A stretch of DNA of 17,466 bases from Candidatus Gastranaerophilales bacterium (GCA_021205645.1 JAJPXE010000252.1:1-17466), one strand, 5' to 3'. Shown: positions 1 through 6,952, counted from the stretch's first letter. The notes: generated by a model not told the origin, from the letters alone. Numbers and translations are program-made.

Positions 1-25
1 TATTAACAATTTTTTTTCCCATATA

Positions 26-70
26 TTGAATTATAATTCAAAAGGTATTTTTTTTTAATAAAAAAAAATA
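26..70. repeat. Two AT-only palindromes at the left edge
   Basis: Positions 26-41 form a perfect 16-base palindrome (ttgaatta/taattcaa). Positions 46-56 and 60-70 form an 11-bp A/T-only stem around a 3-base loop. No coding frame is evident in 1-106. The first palindrome followed by the T run at 48-56 could be a weak terminator for a plus-strand gene outside the window, or these may simply be AT-rich intergenic sequence. Confidence 0.4.
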
Positions 71-106
71 TTAGAATGCTACACTACATATTCCTCCCCT
101 ATGCAT

Positions 107-137
107 AAAAAAAAAGCGACTGAGTAAAATCAGACGC
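107..137 (-). terminator. Intrinsic terminator of the 54-aa gene
   Basis: Read on the minus strand, bases 137-130 pair with 123-116 (8 positions, one mismatch at 119/134) around a 6-base loop, directly followed by nine Ts (115-107). It lies about 40 bases past the stop codon at 177-179, where the end of this small transcript is expected. Its presence supports the small gene being real. Confidence 0.75.
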
Positions 138-176
138 CAAACTAAGTTAGTGGGAATTAAGTTGAGTTAAGTTAAG

Positions 177-341
177 TTATTTTTTTAAGCCTAAATTAAA
201 TCGCTGCATATTGTTCACTGCCATTATCCGCATTTCTTCAAACAATATTGCCGATTTATCGCCTGCATTATTGACTTTTTTTAATTCTTCGGATATTTCA
301 TTCGCTTTCGCATTAATATCATAAGTATTTAATACAGACAT
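177..341 (-). CDS. Small hypothetical protein, 54 aa
   Basis: This is an open frame of 54 codons from ATG at 339-341 to TAA at 177-179. A purine-rich stretch upstream (AGAGGA, then GAGAGAG) can serve as the ribosome binding site. The product is hydrophilic and mostly alpha-helical in character, with a Lys/Glu-rich middle (EISEELKKVN) and a Lys-Lys end. It has no signal peptide, membrane segment or cysteine. I do not recognise the family. It is transcribed as its own unit: a possible extended -10 (TGGTATACA, hexamer at 401-406) lies about 60 bases upstream and a good intrinsic terminator follows. It is too short for many gene callers. The codon content looks coding (varied residues, wobble mainly A/T), but no function can be assigned. 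Confidence 0.65.
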   Translation of the reverse strand: MSVLNTYDINAKANEISEELKKVNNAGDKSAILFEEMRIMAVNNMQRFNLGLKK

Positions 342-400
342 TTTTCTCTCTCGTCCTCTTGTTTATTTACTGTTTACGTATTGCTTACATATATATAAAG

Positions 401-445
401 TGTATACCATATTCCTGATTTCAGCATGGATGGTTTTTGTTACAA
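401..445 (-). promoter_or_regulatory. Possible promoter and upstream motif of the 54-aa gene
   Basis: On the minus strand, TATACA (406-401) is preceded by TGG, giving an extended -10 of the TGn type; no convincing -35 is seen. About 26 bases further upstream lies TTGTAACAAAAAC (445-433), inside a 7-bp inverted repeat with a single central base (434-448). The same or nearly the same 13-mer occurs at 7740-7752 and 2426-2438, also upstream of hypothetical genes. Confidence 0.35.
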
Positions 446-491
446 AAATTCATACTACGGTTTAAAATGATACTATATAAGCAACTATAAA

Positions 492-527
492 TTTGCGGGC
501 GAAACTCTGAGGAGTTTCGCCCGCAAA
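492..527 (-). terminator. Strong hairpin after the PPi-PFK gene
   Basis: Bases 492-507 and 512-527 pair perfectly over 16 bp with a 4-base loop (508-511), and the stem contains a GC-rich core. It begins about 35 bases after the stop of the phosphofructokinase gene on the minus strand. Only a few Ts follow it, so it may act as an RNA 3'-end stabiliser as much as a classic intrinsic terminator. A smaller 6-bp AT hairpin (535-549) lies between it and the gene. Confidence 0.7.
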
Positions 528-562
528 ACAATTCGTAAAACAATTTTACAAACCAATCCTAA

Positions 563-2242
563 CTACACATTCAACAGTTTTTTAGATTGTTCTAATTGGA
601 GTGTTCTTGTAGTTATGTCACAAACACTGCCCGGTCCGAAATATTGAATTGCTCCGGGGAACAGATATTTGTCATTCATAGCCCAATCCTGTCTGTTTGC
701 TTCAAGCTGTTTGAATACTGCACCATTAAGTTCAACCAGAGCTTTTTTGATAACAGGTTTCATCTCACCGTGACGTCTTTCCATATTCATCATCATTGTT
801 AGAGGGACACCGCCGGCAATCCATTCAGAAGCAGGCGCTGTAAGGTTTCTGACCGATGATAAATATCCCGTTAAACCAAAACTGATTAATGCAAATGCAT
901 TGTAACCGAGTGAATAACAATAATCAGCATCAAAGTTTGATGGAAATGCACAACGTCCCTCATATCCGAAGAAGTGAGATTGTGCCGAGAATTTACCGGT
1001 GTATTTGCCCTCAGATTTTAATAATGCGAGCTTTTCTTCTATCATTGAGATTAAAAGTTTCTCAGTTTCAATCCTTGAAACCTGAACATTGCCGTGAGGA
1101 TCTCTATCCATTAATAATTGGGATTTAATCAAGGCAGGCAAGGATGAAAATACTTTTGAATTATCACTTGAGAGAGTGTTTTCGATAATTGAGAATTTTT
1201 CACTTTGAGATGCGGCACTATAGTTTCCGTCTTTTTCGAGAGTACTCATAATATCGTTCAAATTAGCAATCATAGCTCCCATTTCAGGGATAAATTCTAT
1301 TAACCCCTCCGGAATTACAGCAATACCGAAATTCTTTTTGTTTTCGGAACGTTTCACGATAATATCTGTCATATAGTCGATAATAGAGGCCAAAGACATT
1401 TTTTTAGCTTCGACTTCTTCCGAAATCAGAGTAATATTAGGCTGTGTTTGAAGTGCCGCTTCAAGTGCAACATGAGATGCACTGCGACCCATAATCTTGA
1501 TAAAATGCCAGTATTTTTTTGCTGAATTTGCATCTCTCTGGATATTTCCGATAAGTTCACCATAAGTTTTTGTAGCAGTATCAAACCCGAAAGATATTTC
1601 GATTTGTTCATTTTTTAGGTCGCCGTCGATAGTTTTAGGACAGCCGATAACCTGAATACCTGAATTGTTAGCAGCGAACCATTCTGCCAGAAGTGCTGCA
1701 TTTGTATTAGAATCATCACCGCCGATAATAACAACAGCGGAAATATTCAATTTTTGGCAAACTGCTAATGATTTTTTGAACTGTTCCTCCGTTTCCAGTT
1801 TTGTTCTGCCCGAGCCGATAATATCAAAACCGCCGGTATTTCTGTAATCGTTGATATACTCATCATTAAATTCAACGTATTCACCCTCTATAATACCTGC
1901 CGGTCCGCCTAAGAAACCGTAGAGTTTATTATCAGGGTTAGCTTGTTTAAGTGCATCGTAAAGTCCTGCAATAACGTTATGTCCTCCCGGAGCTTGTCCG
2001 CCGGATAAGATTACACCGACATTTTTCTGCTCAAAGGTTTGTAAATCAGATGATGTACTGAATGTTACGGTTGGTTTGCCGTAGGTGTTTTTGAACAGTT
2101 GTTTAATTTCATTCTGATTGGCAACAGATTCCGTGTCTGAGCCTTCTTTGCAAACGAGTCTTGTAATTCCTTCCGCAAGAGAAGAAGGAAGTTTTGGTTG
2201 GTATTTAAGTCTTTCGATTTGAAGTGGTGATAAGTTTTTCAT
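563..2242 (-). CDS. pfp: PPi-dependent phosphofructokinase, long form
   Basis: This enzyme phosphorylates fructose 6-phosphate to fructose 1,6-bisphosphate with pyrophosphate in place of ATP, a reversible glycolytic step in the cytoplasm. The 559-aa length matches the long PPi-PFK subfamily (plant beta-subunit and spirochaete type). Motifs in order: GGQAPGGHN (about residues 81-89), GGDDSNTNA (174-182), PKTIDGDL (202-209, with the catalytic TIDGD), MGRSASHV (251-258), an IPEGL stretch, and FFGYEGRCAFPSNFD near the C-terminus. The GGDD sequence, where ATP enzymes have GGDG, is the known mark of PPi use. I chose the ATG at 2242 because AAAGGAT sits 8 bases upstream; the frame stays open to 2284 but that extension would cover the promoter. 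It is a single-gene unit with a clear promoter and a hairpin behind it. Function is well supported. Confidence 0.96.
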   Translation of the reverse strand: MKNLSPLQIERLKYQPKLPSSLAEGITRLVCKEGSDTESVANQNEIKQLFKNTYGKPTVTFSTSSDLQTFEQKNVGVILSGGQAPGGHNVIAGLYDALKQANPDNKLYGFLGGPAGIIEGEYVEFNDEYINDYRNTGGFDIIGSGRTKLETEEQFKKSLAVCQKLNISAVVIIGGDDSNTNAALLAEWFAANNSGIQVIGCPKTIDGDLKNEQIEISFGFDTATKTYGELIGNIQRDANSAKKYWHFIKIMGRSASHVALEAALQTQPNITLISEEVEAKKMSLASIIDYMTDIIVKRSENKKNFGIAVIPEGLIEFIPEMGAMIANLNDIMSTLEKDGNYSAASQSEKFSIIENTLSSDNSKVFSSLPALIKSQLLMDRDPHGNVQVSRIETEKLLISMIEEKLALLKSEGKYTGKFSAQSHFFGYEGRCAFPSNFDADYCYSLGYNAFALISFGLTGYLSSVRNLTAPASEWIAGGVPLTMMMNMERRHGEMKPVIKKALVELNGAVFKQLEANRQDWAMNDKYLFPGAIQYFGPGSVCDITTRTLQLEQSKKLLNV

Positions 2243-2269
2243 AATTGTATCCTTTATAATATTTCTACG

Positions 2270-2297
2270 ATTATACCGTACCACAAGCAGGTGTAAA
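2270..2297 (-). promoter_or_regulatory. Sigma-70-type promoter of pfp
   Basis: On the minus strand the -35 is TTTACA (2297-2292) and the -10 is a perfect TATAAT (2275-2270), with a 16-base spacer. Transcription would start near 2263, giving a leader of about 20 bases that contains the AAAGGAT ribosome binding site. It also shows that the open frame upstream of 2242 is not translated. Confidence 0.75.
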
Positions 2298-2425
2298 TGT
2301 AAAAGCAGGGAAGGATAAATATAGAGGGGGTAGCCCGTAAAAGTTGCAGGTCAGAGTGTTTACCCTAACAGAAGCAAAGCTATAATTTTTTCGCAAATCA
2401 TTAAGGAATTTTCAAACTTAACCTG

Positions 2426-2467
2426 TTGTAACATAAACATTGACCGGATATATTGAAAGAGTACAAT
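2426..2467 (+). promoter_or_regulatory. Promoter of the three-gene hypothetical cassette
   Basis: The -35 is TTGACC (2440-2445) and the -10 is TACAAT (2462-2467), each matching consensus at 5 of 6 bases, with a 16-base spacer. The predicted start near 2474 leaves a leader of about 120 bases before the ATG at 2596. Just upstream of the -35 is TTGTAACATAAAC (2426-2438), centred near -42, a position typical of activator sites; it differs by one base from motifs at 433-445 and 7740-7752. The rest of 2298-2425 shows nothing I can support. Confidence 0.6.
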
Positions 2468-2485
2468 AAACTTTGAGGAAATGGA

Positions 2486-2593
2486 GTGAATATCTTCAAC
2501 TGTGCCGCAGCCGTAAGAGTCGGAATGCTCAATATTAACAATATCTCGAAGCAAGGTATTGTGTCAGTAACAATATATTATTATGGAAGGTAA
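2486..2593 (+). CDS. Possible upstream ORF, 35 aa
   Basis: An open frame runs from GTG at 2486 to TAA at 2591-2593, just after the predicted transcription start near 2474. GAGG at 2475-2478 is placed as a ribosome binding site. Its stop lies two bases before the ATG of the next gene, whose ribosome binding site (GGAAGG, 2585-2590) falls inside its last codons, so the two could be translationally coupled. The product is short, with no recognisable motif. A 5' untranslated leader of the same length is an equally good explanation, so this is tentative. Confidence 0.25.
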   Translation: MNIFNCAAAVRVGMLNINNISKQGIVSVTIYYYGR

Positions 2594-2595
2594 TA

Positions 2596-3282
2596 ATGAC
2601 AACCGCAATAACATCAGCAGGTTCTGTCAGTGCAGGGCTATGTCCTCACGGTTTGACTTCCGGTGCTTGTCCGATTTGTTCGGCAATAGGCAGCGGGGCT
2701 AATAAAGTAAAAACTGCCGATTTTAGTGCAAAACCGGGAGAAATGAGTTGGAATGAATGTGCTGCTATCGGAGCGTTTCTTAAATCACTCCAAAATGCCA
2801 GATTGGCACGGGAAGCCGATTTCCAACAACATCTCATTGCTATGGCTAAGTTTGAAGCTGATATGACTAAAGCAGCGCAGCAACTAAATTTGTTTATTCA
2901 GACCATGAATCAAAATGCCGTTACAAAACCGCTTGCATTTATTGCTCAAAAAATGGTATTGCCTGTGGTTGAAACATTCAAAAGTTTACCGGCTAATATA
3001 CTCAATAATCTTGCAAACCTATCCGCTAAACTCGCCGATATTTCTGATAAACTCACTGCCATATACGGGGAATTGAAAGCCGCAGCCAATAAAAAAATAT
3101 CCGATTTAGCAAAAAAAATAAAGAAAAAATTATTCTCTATTTTTGAAAATTTCACCGCTGATAATGAAACTGATGATAACGAAATTATGATAGCATTTGA
3201 AAAACAACTGAACAAACTAAAAAATATGCTTGAAAAAATTTCTGATTGGGCAAAGAAAGAAGAATTAGAAAATGAACATTAA
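2596..3282 (+). CDS. Helical protein with N-terminal Cys/His cluster, 228 aa
   Basis: I do not recognise this family. After a Ser/Ala/Gly-rich start, residues 16-28 read CPHGLTSGACPIC, giving C16, H18, C25 and C28, which could bind one zinc ion as a small knuckle. From about residue 60 onward the sequence is almost entirely amphipathic helix, rich in Ala, Lys, Leu and Gln. A basic stretch lies near 167-178 (KKISDLAKKIKKK), followed by an acidic patch (about 188-196) and a C-terminal coiled-coil-like segment. There is no signal peptide and no clear membrane span. The start is set by GGAAGG 5 bases upstream. The gene overlaps the next one by 11 bases, so they are almost certainly co-translated and probably act together. 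It could be a cytoplasmic partner or a secreted effector-like protein; the sequence does not decide. Confidence 0.85.
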   Translation: MTTAITSAGSVSAGLCPHGLTSGACPICSAIGSGANKVKTADFSAKPGEMSWNECAAIGAFLKSLQNARLAREADFQQHLIAMAKFEADMTKAAQQLNLFIQTMNQNAVTKPLAFIAQKMVLPVVETFKSLPANILNNLANLSAKLADISDKLTAIYGELKAAANKKISDLAKKIKKKLFSIFENFTADNETDDNEIMIAFEKQLNKLKNMLEKISDWAKKEELENEH

Positions 3283-4780
3283 TCAAGATTTAGAAAGCCG
3301 GAGAATAAAAAGAAATCTTACAAAAACACAGGTAAAGGTTGCTGATTCCGTTCGTGAGGGTGTTCTGGTGAACTCAAATATACCGTTGAGCGAATCATAC
3401 AATTCATTGCTTATTGCGGATACTGTAGAATTACCGGAAAAATTGTATGAAAAGAACACAAGAAAAGAGAAAGGATTACTTCCGATAGCAGGTGCTACTG
3501 TTGGTTTTATGGGGTTTCTTGCAGGAGTGACCGGATTGGTTTCAAAATCCGCTAAAGATGCCGTAGATGTCGATTTAGCAAAAAAACTGACATCAATTAC
3601 AAGAAATGTCTGCGTTAATAAAGAAATTGATCAGGCTATATATCGTCTTGTAGCAAATCCGAACAAAAAGACTGCTATGGCAGCAGCAGGGCTTGCCGTA
3701 TTCAGCTCTATGGCTTTTATGGGTAAAACTTTTTGCGAGGGATTTAGAGATGTCTGGGTCAAGAAAAAAGAAGCAGATATCCATAAAAATTTGCAGGAGA
3801 ACCTTATTGCAGTTGAAACTCAGTCTTTTTCGGGAAAAATGCAGATTATAAGAAATATGCTTAGTGAAAAAGCAAAAGAATTTAACGGAGCTCTTATTAC
3901 AGATAAATCATCCTCAAAAGAAAGTTTTAGCAGTCATTCAATAAGCTTTACCGGCAAAAAACAAAAAAATCAGGAAAATGATAAAAACAGTTTTCTGAAA
4001 AGTGCCGGATATATGGCACTCGGAGCAGTCTCCACCGCTGCAATTATTGCTCTGGGATACCTTTCTATGCACAATTTAAGAAACAGTAACCAATCAATGA
4101 AAAGAGGAATTGAAAAGGTTAAAAATGCAATAACTGAAATAGCGAAAAAAACAAATAACCGCTCAATTGATGAGATGGGCAAAGAAAACTACGATATGGC
4201 AAATAAAATCGACAGGGAAAAAATTTCCAATCTGTTTGTTGATATTACTGCCGATACCGATTTTGTTAACTCAACCGCACAAAAAATGAAATGGGCAAAT
4301 GATGAAGAAAAACAACAGTTTATTAAAGATAATTTATTTAATATCAGAAAATCAACAGAAAAAGCAAATAGTGCTTTGGGCGGTTCGGGACAGGATAGAA
4401 ACACTTTCTATTCACACGTTTCCGATTATAAAGCATTTTTCTACAACCACCTTATCGACTCTGAAAACAAACAGTTTAAAACTTTGTTTTACGGCATAAC
4501 AGGTGCAACAGCAACAGCATATCTCGGTGAATTATCAATCAATGCTGTTAAGGATGTTCAGGTCAAGAAATATAATGCACAAACTGAACTAAATCTGCAG
4601 AAACAGCTTGTAGCAACGGAATTGAGGAATTTTAAATCTAAAAAAGATTCATCAATCAATCCGTTGTGCGATGAGTTTTACCGTCAGAAAAATAACGGCA
4701 AATCCAATGAGGAATTAAAAATTGTTGCTGACAATATTTTGAATGAGATTAAAAATGGTGCACCTTACGTTTATTCATAG
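3272..4780 (+). CDS. Membrane protein with internal duplication, 502 aa
   Basis: I recognise no known family. Four hydrophobic segments are visible, at about residues 69-90, 134-152, 244-266 and 404-424, separated by charged, helical regions. The protein contains a diverged internal repeat: residues 151-189 align without gaps to 419-457 (offset 268), sharing G, DVxVKK, NLQ, a final A-E pair and F-x-x-K. Each copy follows the second hydrophobic segment of its half, so the protein looks like two copies of a module made of membrane segment, soluble helix, membrane segment and a DVxVKK-NLQ tail. Between the halves is a low-complexity Ser/Lys linker containing ISFTGK (224-229). The N-terminus is basic with no cleavable signal peptide. 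The ATG at 3272 overlaps the upstream gene by 11 bases. Location is probably the inner membrane; function is unknown. Confidence 0.87.
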   Translation: MNINQDLESRRIKRNLTKTQVKVADSVREGVLVNSNIPLSESYNSLLIADTVELPEKLYEKNTRKEKGLLPIAGATVGFMGFLAGVTGLVSKSAKDAVDVDLAKKLTSITRNVCVNKEIDQAIYRLVANPNKKTAMAAAGLAVFSSMAFMGKTFCEGFRDVWVKKKEADIHKNLQENLIAVETQSFSGKMQIIRNMLSEKAKEFNGALITDKSSSKESFSSHSISFTGKKQKNQENDKNSFLKSAGYMALGAVSTAAIIALGYLSMHNLRNSNQSMKRGIEKVKNAITEIAKKTNNRSIDEMGKENYDMANKIDREKISNLFVDITADTDFVNSTAQKMKWANDEEKQQFIKDNLFNIRKSTEKANSALGGSGQDRNTFYSHVSDYKAFFYNHLIDSENKQFKTLFYGITGATATAYLGELSINAVKDVQVKKYNAQTELNLQKQLVATELRNFKSKKDSSINPLCDEFYRQKNNGKSNEELKIVADNILNEIKNGAPYVYS

Positions 4781-4801
4781 CAATTTTAGGATTATAAAAA
4801 T

Positions 4802-5239
4802 ATGACAATATCTGTTTATCAACAAAATGTAAATGTTCAATTTCCGACAAAAGAGAGGAATTACTGTCAGTTTGATGAGATTAAGGTATTATATTATTTG
4901 AGCCAAAAAGAAAAAGCCTTGCCGCATATTGATAATGTGCTTAAAACAACAGATGATGAGAGAGAAGTCACCGAATCACTCTATATAGTTAACAGAATGC
5001 TTGATGATAAAATTCAGGGTATCGACAAAATGTACCCGTCATTTTCGCGTTTTAACGATACGAAATCGCCGAATATCCAGACTTTTCTGGCAGGCATATA
5101 TCGCAAGACTAAAGTGCCTGATGCTTTTGGACCTTTAATAAAAATGCTGATAACCAACTCAATTAATTCGGAACGTCAAGTTGCAAATTTTGATCCTAAC
5201 GAAGAAATCGGCGGGGCTATTTTGGATTATCTGGTATAA
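4802..5239 (+). CDS. Hypothetical helical protein, 145 aa
   Basis: This is the third gene of the cassette, 21 bases after the previous stop, with AGGA about 10 bases before the ATG. The product has a short N-terminal beta-like stretch (SVYQQNVNVQF), then appears all-helical, with a pattern suggestive of paired helices: an EIKVLYYLSQ segment, an EVTESLYIVNRMLDD segment and a FGPLIKMLI segment. This could be a small HEAT-like repeat scaffold, but that is a weak impression. There are no membrane segments, signal peptide or metal-binding cluster. Its tight placement suggests it works with the two genes before it. Transcription runs toward the GC-rich hairpins at 5283-5458. Confidence 0.82.
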   Translation: MTISVYQQNVNVQFPTKERNYCQFDEIKVLYYLSQKEKALPHIDNVLKTTDDEREVTESLYIVNRMLDDKIQGIDKMYPSFSRFNDTKSPNIQTFLAGIYRKTKVPDAFGPLIKMLITNSINSERQVANFDPNEEIGGAILDYLV

Positions 5240-5282
5240 AAGGAGTAAAGGGGTAAAAAAGAGGGTGAGGTAAAAAAGTTTA

Positions 5283-5384
5283 GTCCTCTTCGGACATGCG
5301 GAGCAGGAGCGTTGAGCTTTTCCCGACGCTCCTGCTCCGCATGAGAGGGGAATAAGATTAAAGCCCTCTCCGGACGAAGAGGAC
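5283..5384. repeat. GC-rich nested inverted repeat I (three-way junction)
   Basis: A 10-bp outer stem (5283-5292 with 5375-5384) encloses two hairpins: an 18-bp perfect stem (5295-5312 with 5326-5343, loop of 13) and a 6-bp stem (5344-5349 with 5364-5369). The segment is far richer in GC than its AT-rich surroundings. It lies between convergent genes and may terminate both, but its size and organisation look more like a REP/MITE-type repeat or a structured RNA than a plain terminator. Weak minus-strand open frames crossing it are by-products of the composition. Confidence 0.75.
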
Positions 5385-5385
5385 A

Positions 5386-5458
5386 GAATTTCTTTGCGAA
5401 CAAGCGGCAGACTGTGCTGCACAGCAGCACCCGCTGCCGCGAGTGAGCTTAGAAATTC
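5386..5458. repeat. GC-rich nested inverted repeat II
   Basis: Three nested stems share one axis: 5386-5393 with 5451-5458 (8 bp), 5404-5410 with 5434-5440 (7 bp) and 5414-5419 with 5425-5430 (6 bp, 5-base loop). It starts two bases after the outer arm of repeat I ends, so the two form a paired unit of about 176 bases. The following stretch to 5577 is GC-rich with shorter stems (gtgcg...cgcac) and no gene I can support. A 16-base perfect palindrome (5572-5587) spans the purB stop codon. Confidence 0.65.
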
Positions 5459-5577
5459 GGGTGAGGTTACCCCTGTGCGATTTTCTAACCGCACCCCACC
5501 CCTAGCACCCGCTCCGCTTGTAAGGCTTTTGGAGTGATTACAGTGTTTGCTCGCCCGAATAATCAGGGAAACGGATT

Positions 5578-6870
5578 TTAAAATCCGAATTTTTCGTATA
5601 TTTTATCAATATTTTTTAAATAATCTTCTTTTTTGAAACAATTATTTATCTCGTCAACCGATAAACAGCTTAAAACATCATTATCTTTTTCAAGATTAAA
5701 TCTAAAATTGCCGTTGTTTTCAAATGCATCAAGTGCATTTTTTTGAACAATTGTGTATGCATCTTCTCTTTTTAGACCTTTTTCGACAAGAGCAAGCAAA
5801 ACCCGCTGGGAGTAGACAATGCCTCCGAAAAGTCCGGTATTTTTGAGCATATTATCTTCTTTTACAACAAGATTAGATAAAACATTATCAAACCGTTTGA
5901 GCATAAAATCAATCAAAATAAGCGTATCGGGGAATATTATACGCTCTGCCGAACTGTGAGAAATATCTCGTTCATGCCAGAGAGAAACATTTTCCATTGC
6001 AGTCAGGACATTTCCCCGTACAACCCTTGCAAGTCCGCACAGGTTCTCGGATAGAACAGGATTTTTCTTATGCGGCATAGCCGATGAACCTTTCTGTTTT
6101 TTTGAAAACCCCTCCTCAACCTCTCTGACTTCCGTTCTTTGCAGATGTCTGATTTCCGTTGCAAATTGTTCTATCACGCACGCAATCAGACCGAGTGACT
6201 GCATATAACGGGCATGGTAATCTCTTGCAATTATCTGTGTTGAGATTTTTGCAGGTTTCAGCTCCAGAATTTCACAAACAAGGGGTTCCAATTCAACAGG
6301 AAGATTACTGTATGTGCCGACGGGACCTGAAATCTGACCCGTGCGTATTTCTTCCTGTGCGCATAAAAAGTTATTATAAACCCTCTCCAACACATCATAC
6401 ATATTCAAAAGCTTAACACCAAATGTCATAATCTCGGCATGTATTCCGTGAGAGCGCCCGATACAGATGGTGTGTTTATATTTTAACGCCATATTTTTAA
6501 CTGTTAATAAAAGTTTTTCTATATCTTCTTTTATAATATTTCCGCTATCTGCAATTTGAAGTGCAAAAGCAGTATCAATAACATCTGAGCTTGTCATTCC
6601 GGCATGCATGTATTTTGCCAGATTTCCTAATGAATTATTAACATCCGTTAAAAAAGCAATGACATCATGATGGACATCTTCTTCTATTTTAGCAATTCTG
6701 TCAACGGAAAAAGCCGCTTTTTCTTTAATTTGCGGAATAACATCCTCCGGGAAAATTCCGAGTTTTGCATAAGCCTCACACACGGCAATTTCTACCCGTA
6801 AATAATAATCAAACTTTGTGTTTAAGTCCCAGATATGTTTCATTTCGGGACAGGAATATCTGTCTATCAT
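5578..6870 (-). CDS. purB: Adenylosuccinate lyase
   Basis: This cytoplasmic enzyme catalyses two fumarate-releasing steps in purine synthesis: SAICAR to AICAR, and adenylosuccinate to AMP. The 430-aa length is normal for the bacterial family (fumarase/aspartase superfamily). Visible motifs: HHDV (67-70), HAGMTSSD (89-96), GRSHGIHAE (138-146, with the catalytic histidine H141), and the superfamily signature GSSAMPHKKNP (261-271), whose loop carries the catalytic serine (S262 or S263). The start at 6870 has no Shine-Dalgarno sequence. Instead a perfect extended -10 ends 6 bases before the ATG, which implies a leaderless mRNA. No better internal start with a ribosome binding site is visible. It stands alone, converging on the cassette at 2596-5239. 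Confidence 0.96.
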   Translation of the reverse strand: MIDRYSCPEMKHIWDLNTKFDYYLRVEIAVCEAYAKLGIFPEDVIPQIKEKAAFSVDRIAKIEEDVHHDVIAFLTDVNNSLGNLAKYMHAGMTSSDVIDTAFALQIADSGNIIKEDIEKLLLTVKNMALKYKHTICIGRSHGIHAEIMTFGVKLLNMYDVLERVYNNFLCAQEEIRTGQISGPVGTYSNLPVELEPLVCEILELKPAKISTQIIARDYHARYMQSLGLIACVIEQFATEIRHLQRTEVREVEEGFSKKQKGSSAMPHKKNPVLSENLCGLARVVRGNVLTAMENVSLWHERDISHSSAERIIFPDTLILIDFMLKRFDNVLSNLVVKEDNMLKNTGLFGGIVYSQRVLLALVEKGLKREDAYTIVQKNALDAFENNGNFRFNLEKDNDVLSCLSVDEINNCFKKEDYLKNIDKIYEKFGF

Positions 6871-6876
6871 AAGTTG

Positions 6877-6905
6877 ATTATAGCATTAAATATCAAATAT
6901 TTGAA
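6877..6905 (-). promoter_or_regulatory. Extended -10 promoter of purB, leaderless
   Basis: On the minus strand TGC-TATAAT (6885-6877) is a perfect extended -10, with TTCAAA (6905-6900) as a 4-of-6 match -35 at a 17-base spacing. The -10 ends 6 bases before the purB ATG, so transcription should begin at or within a base or two of the start codon. Confidence 0.7.
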
Positions 6906-6908
6906 TTA

Positions 6909-6941
6909 GAGTTTGTTTAAAAATCGGATTTTTTTAAACTC
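6909..6941 (-). terminator. AT-rich hairpin behind the HExxH gene
   Basis: Bases 6909-6914 pair with 6936-6941 and an inner stem joins 6919-6924 with 6928-6933 around a 3-base loop. It begins about 12 bases after the stop codon at 6953-6955. On the minus strand the inner stem ends in a short T run, so it may terminate the upstream gene before the purB promoter, but it is weak. Confidence 0.4.
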
Positions 6942-6952
6942 ATAAAATCAAA

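Noticed and set aside
2243..2284. Fourteen-codon N-terminal extension of the PPi-PFK
   Set aside because: The extension overlaps the predicted -10 region and transcription start, while the ATG at 2242 has a well-placed AAAGGAT.
2360..2554. Minus-strand open frame of 64 codons in the gap before the cassette
   Set aside because: It would start at TTG without a ribosome binding site, and it overlaps a good plus-strand promoter and leader. Codon content is not clearly coding and no motif is visible.
5159..5494. Minus-strand open frames across the GC-rich intergenic repeats
   Set aside because: The predicted peptides are built from the inverted-repeat sequence, overlap the 3' end of the 145-aa gene, and contain no recognisable domain.
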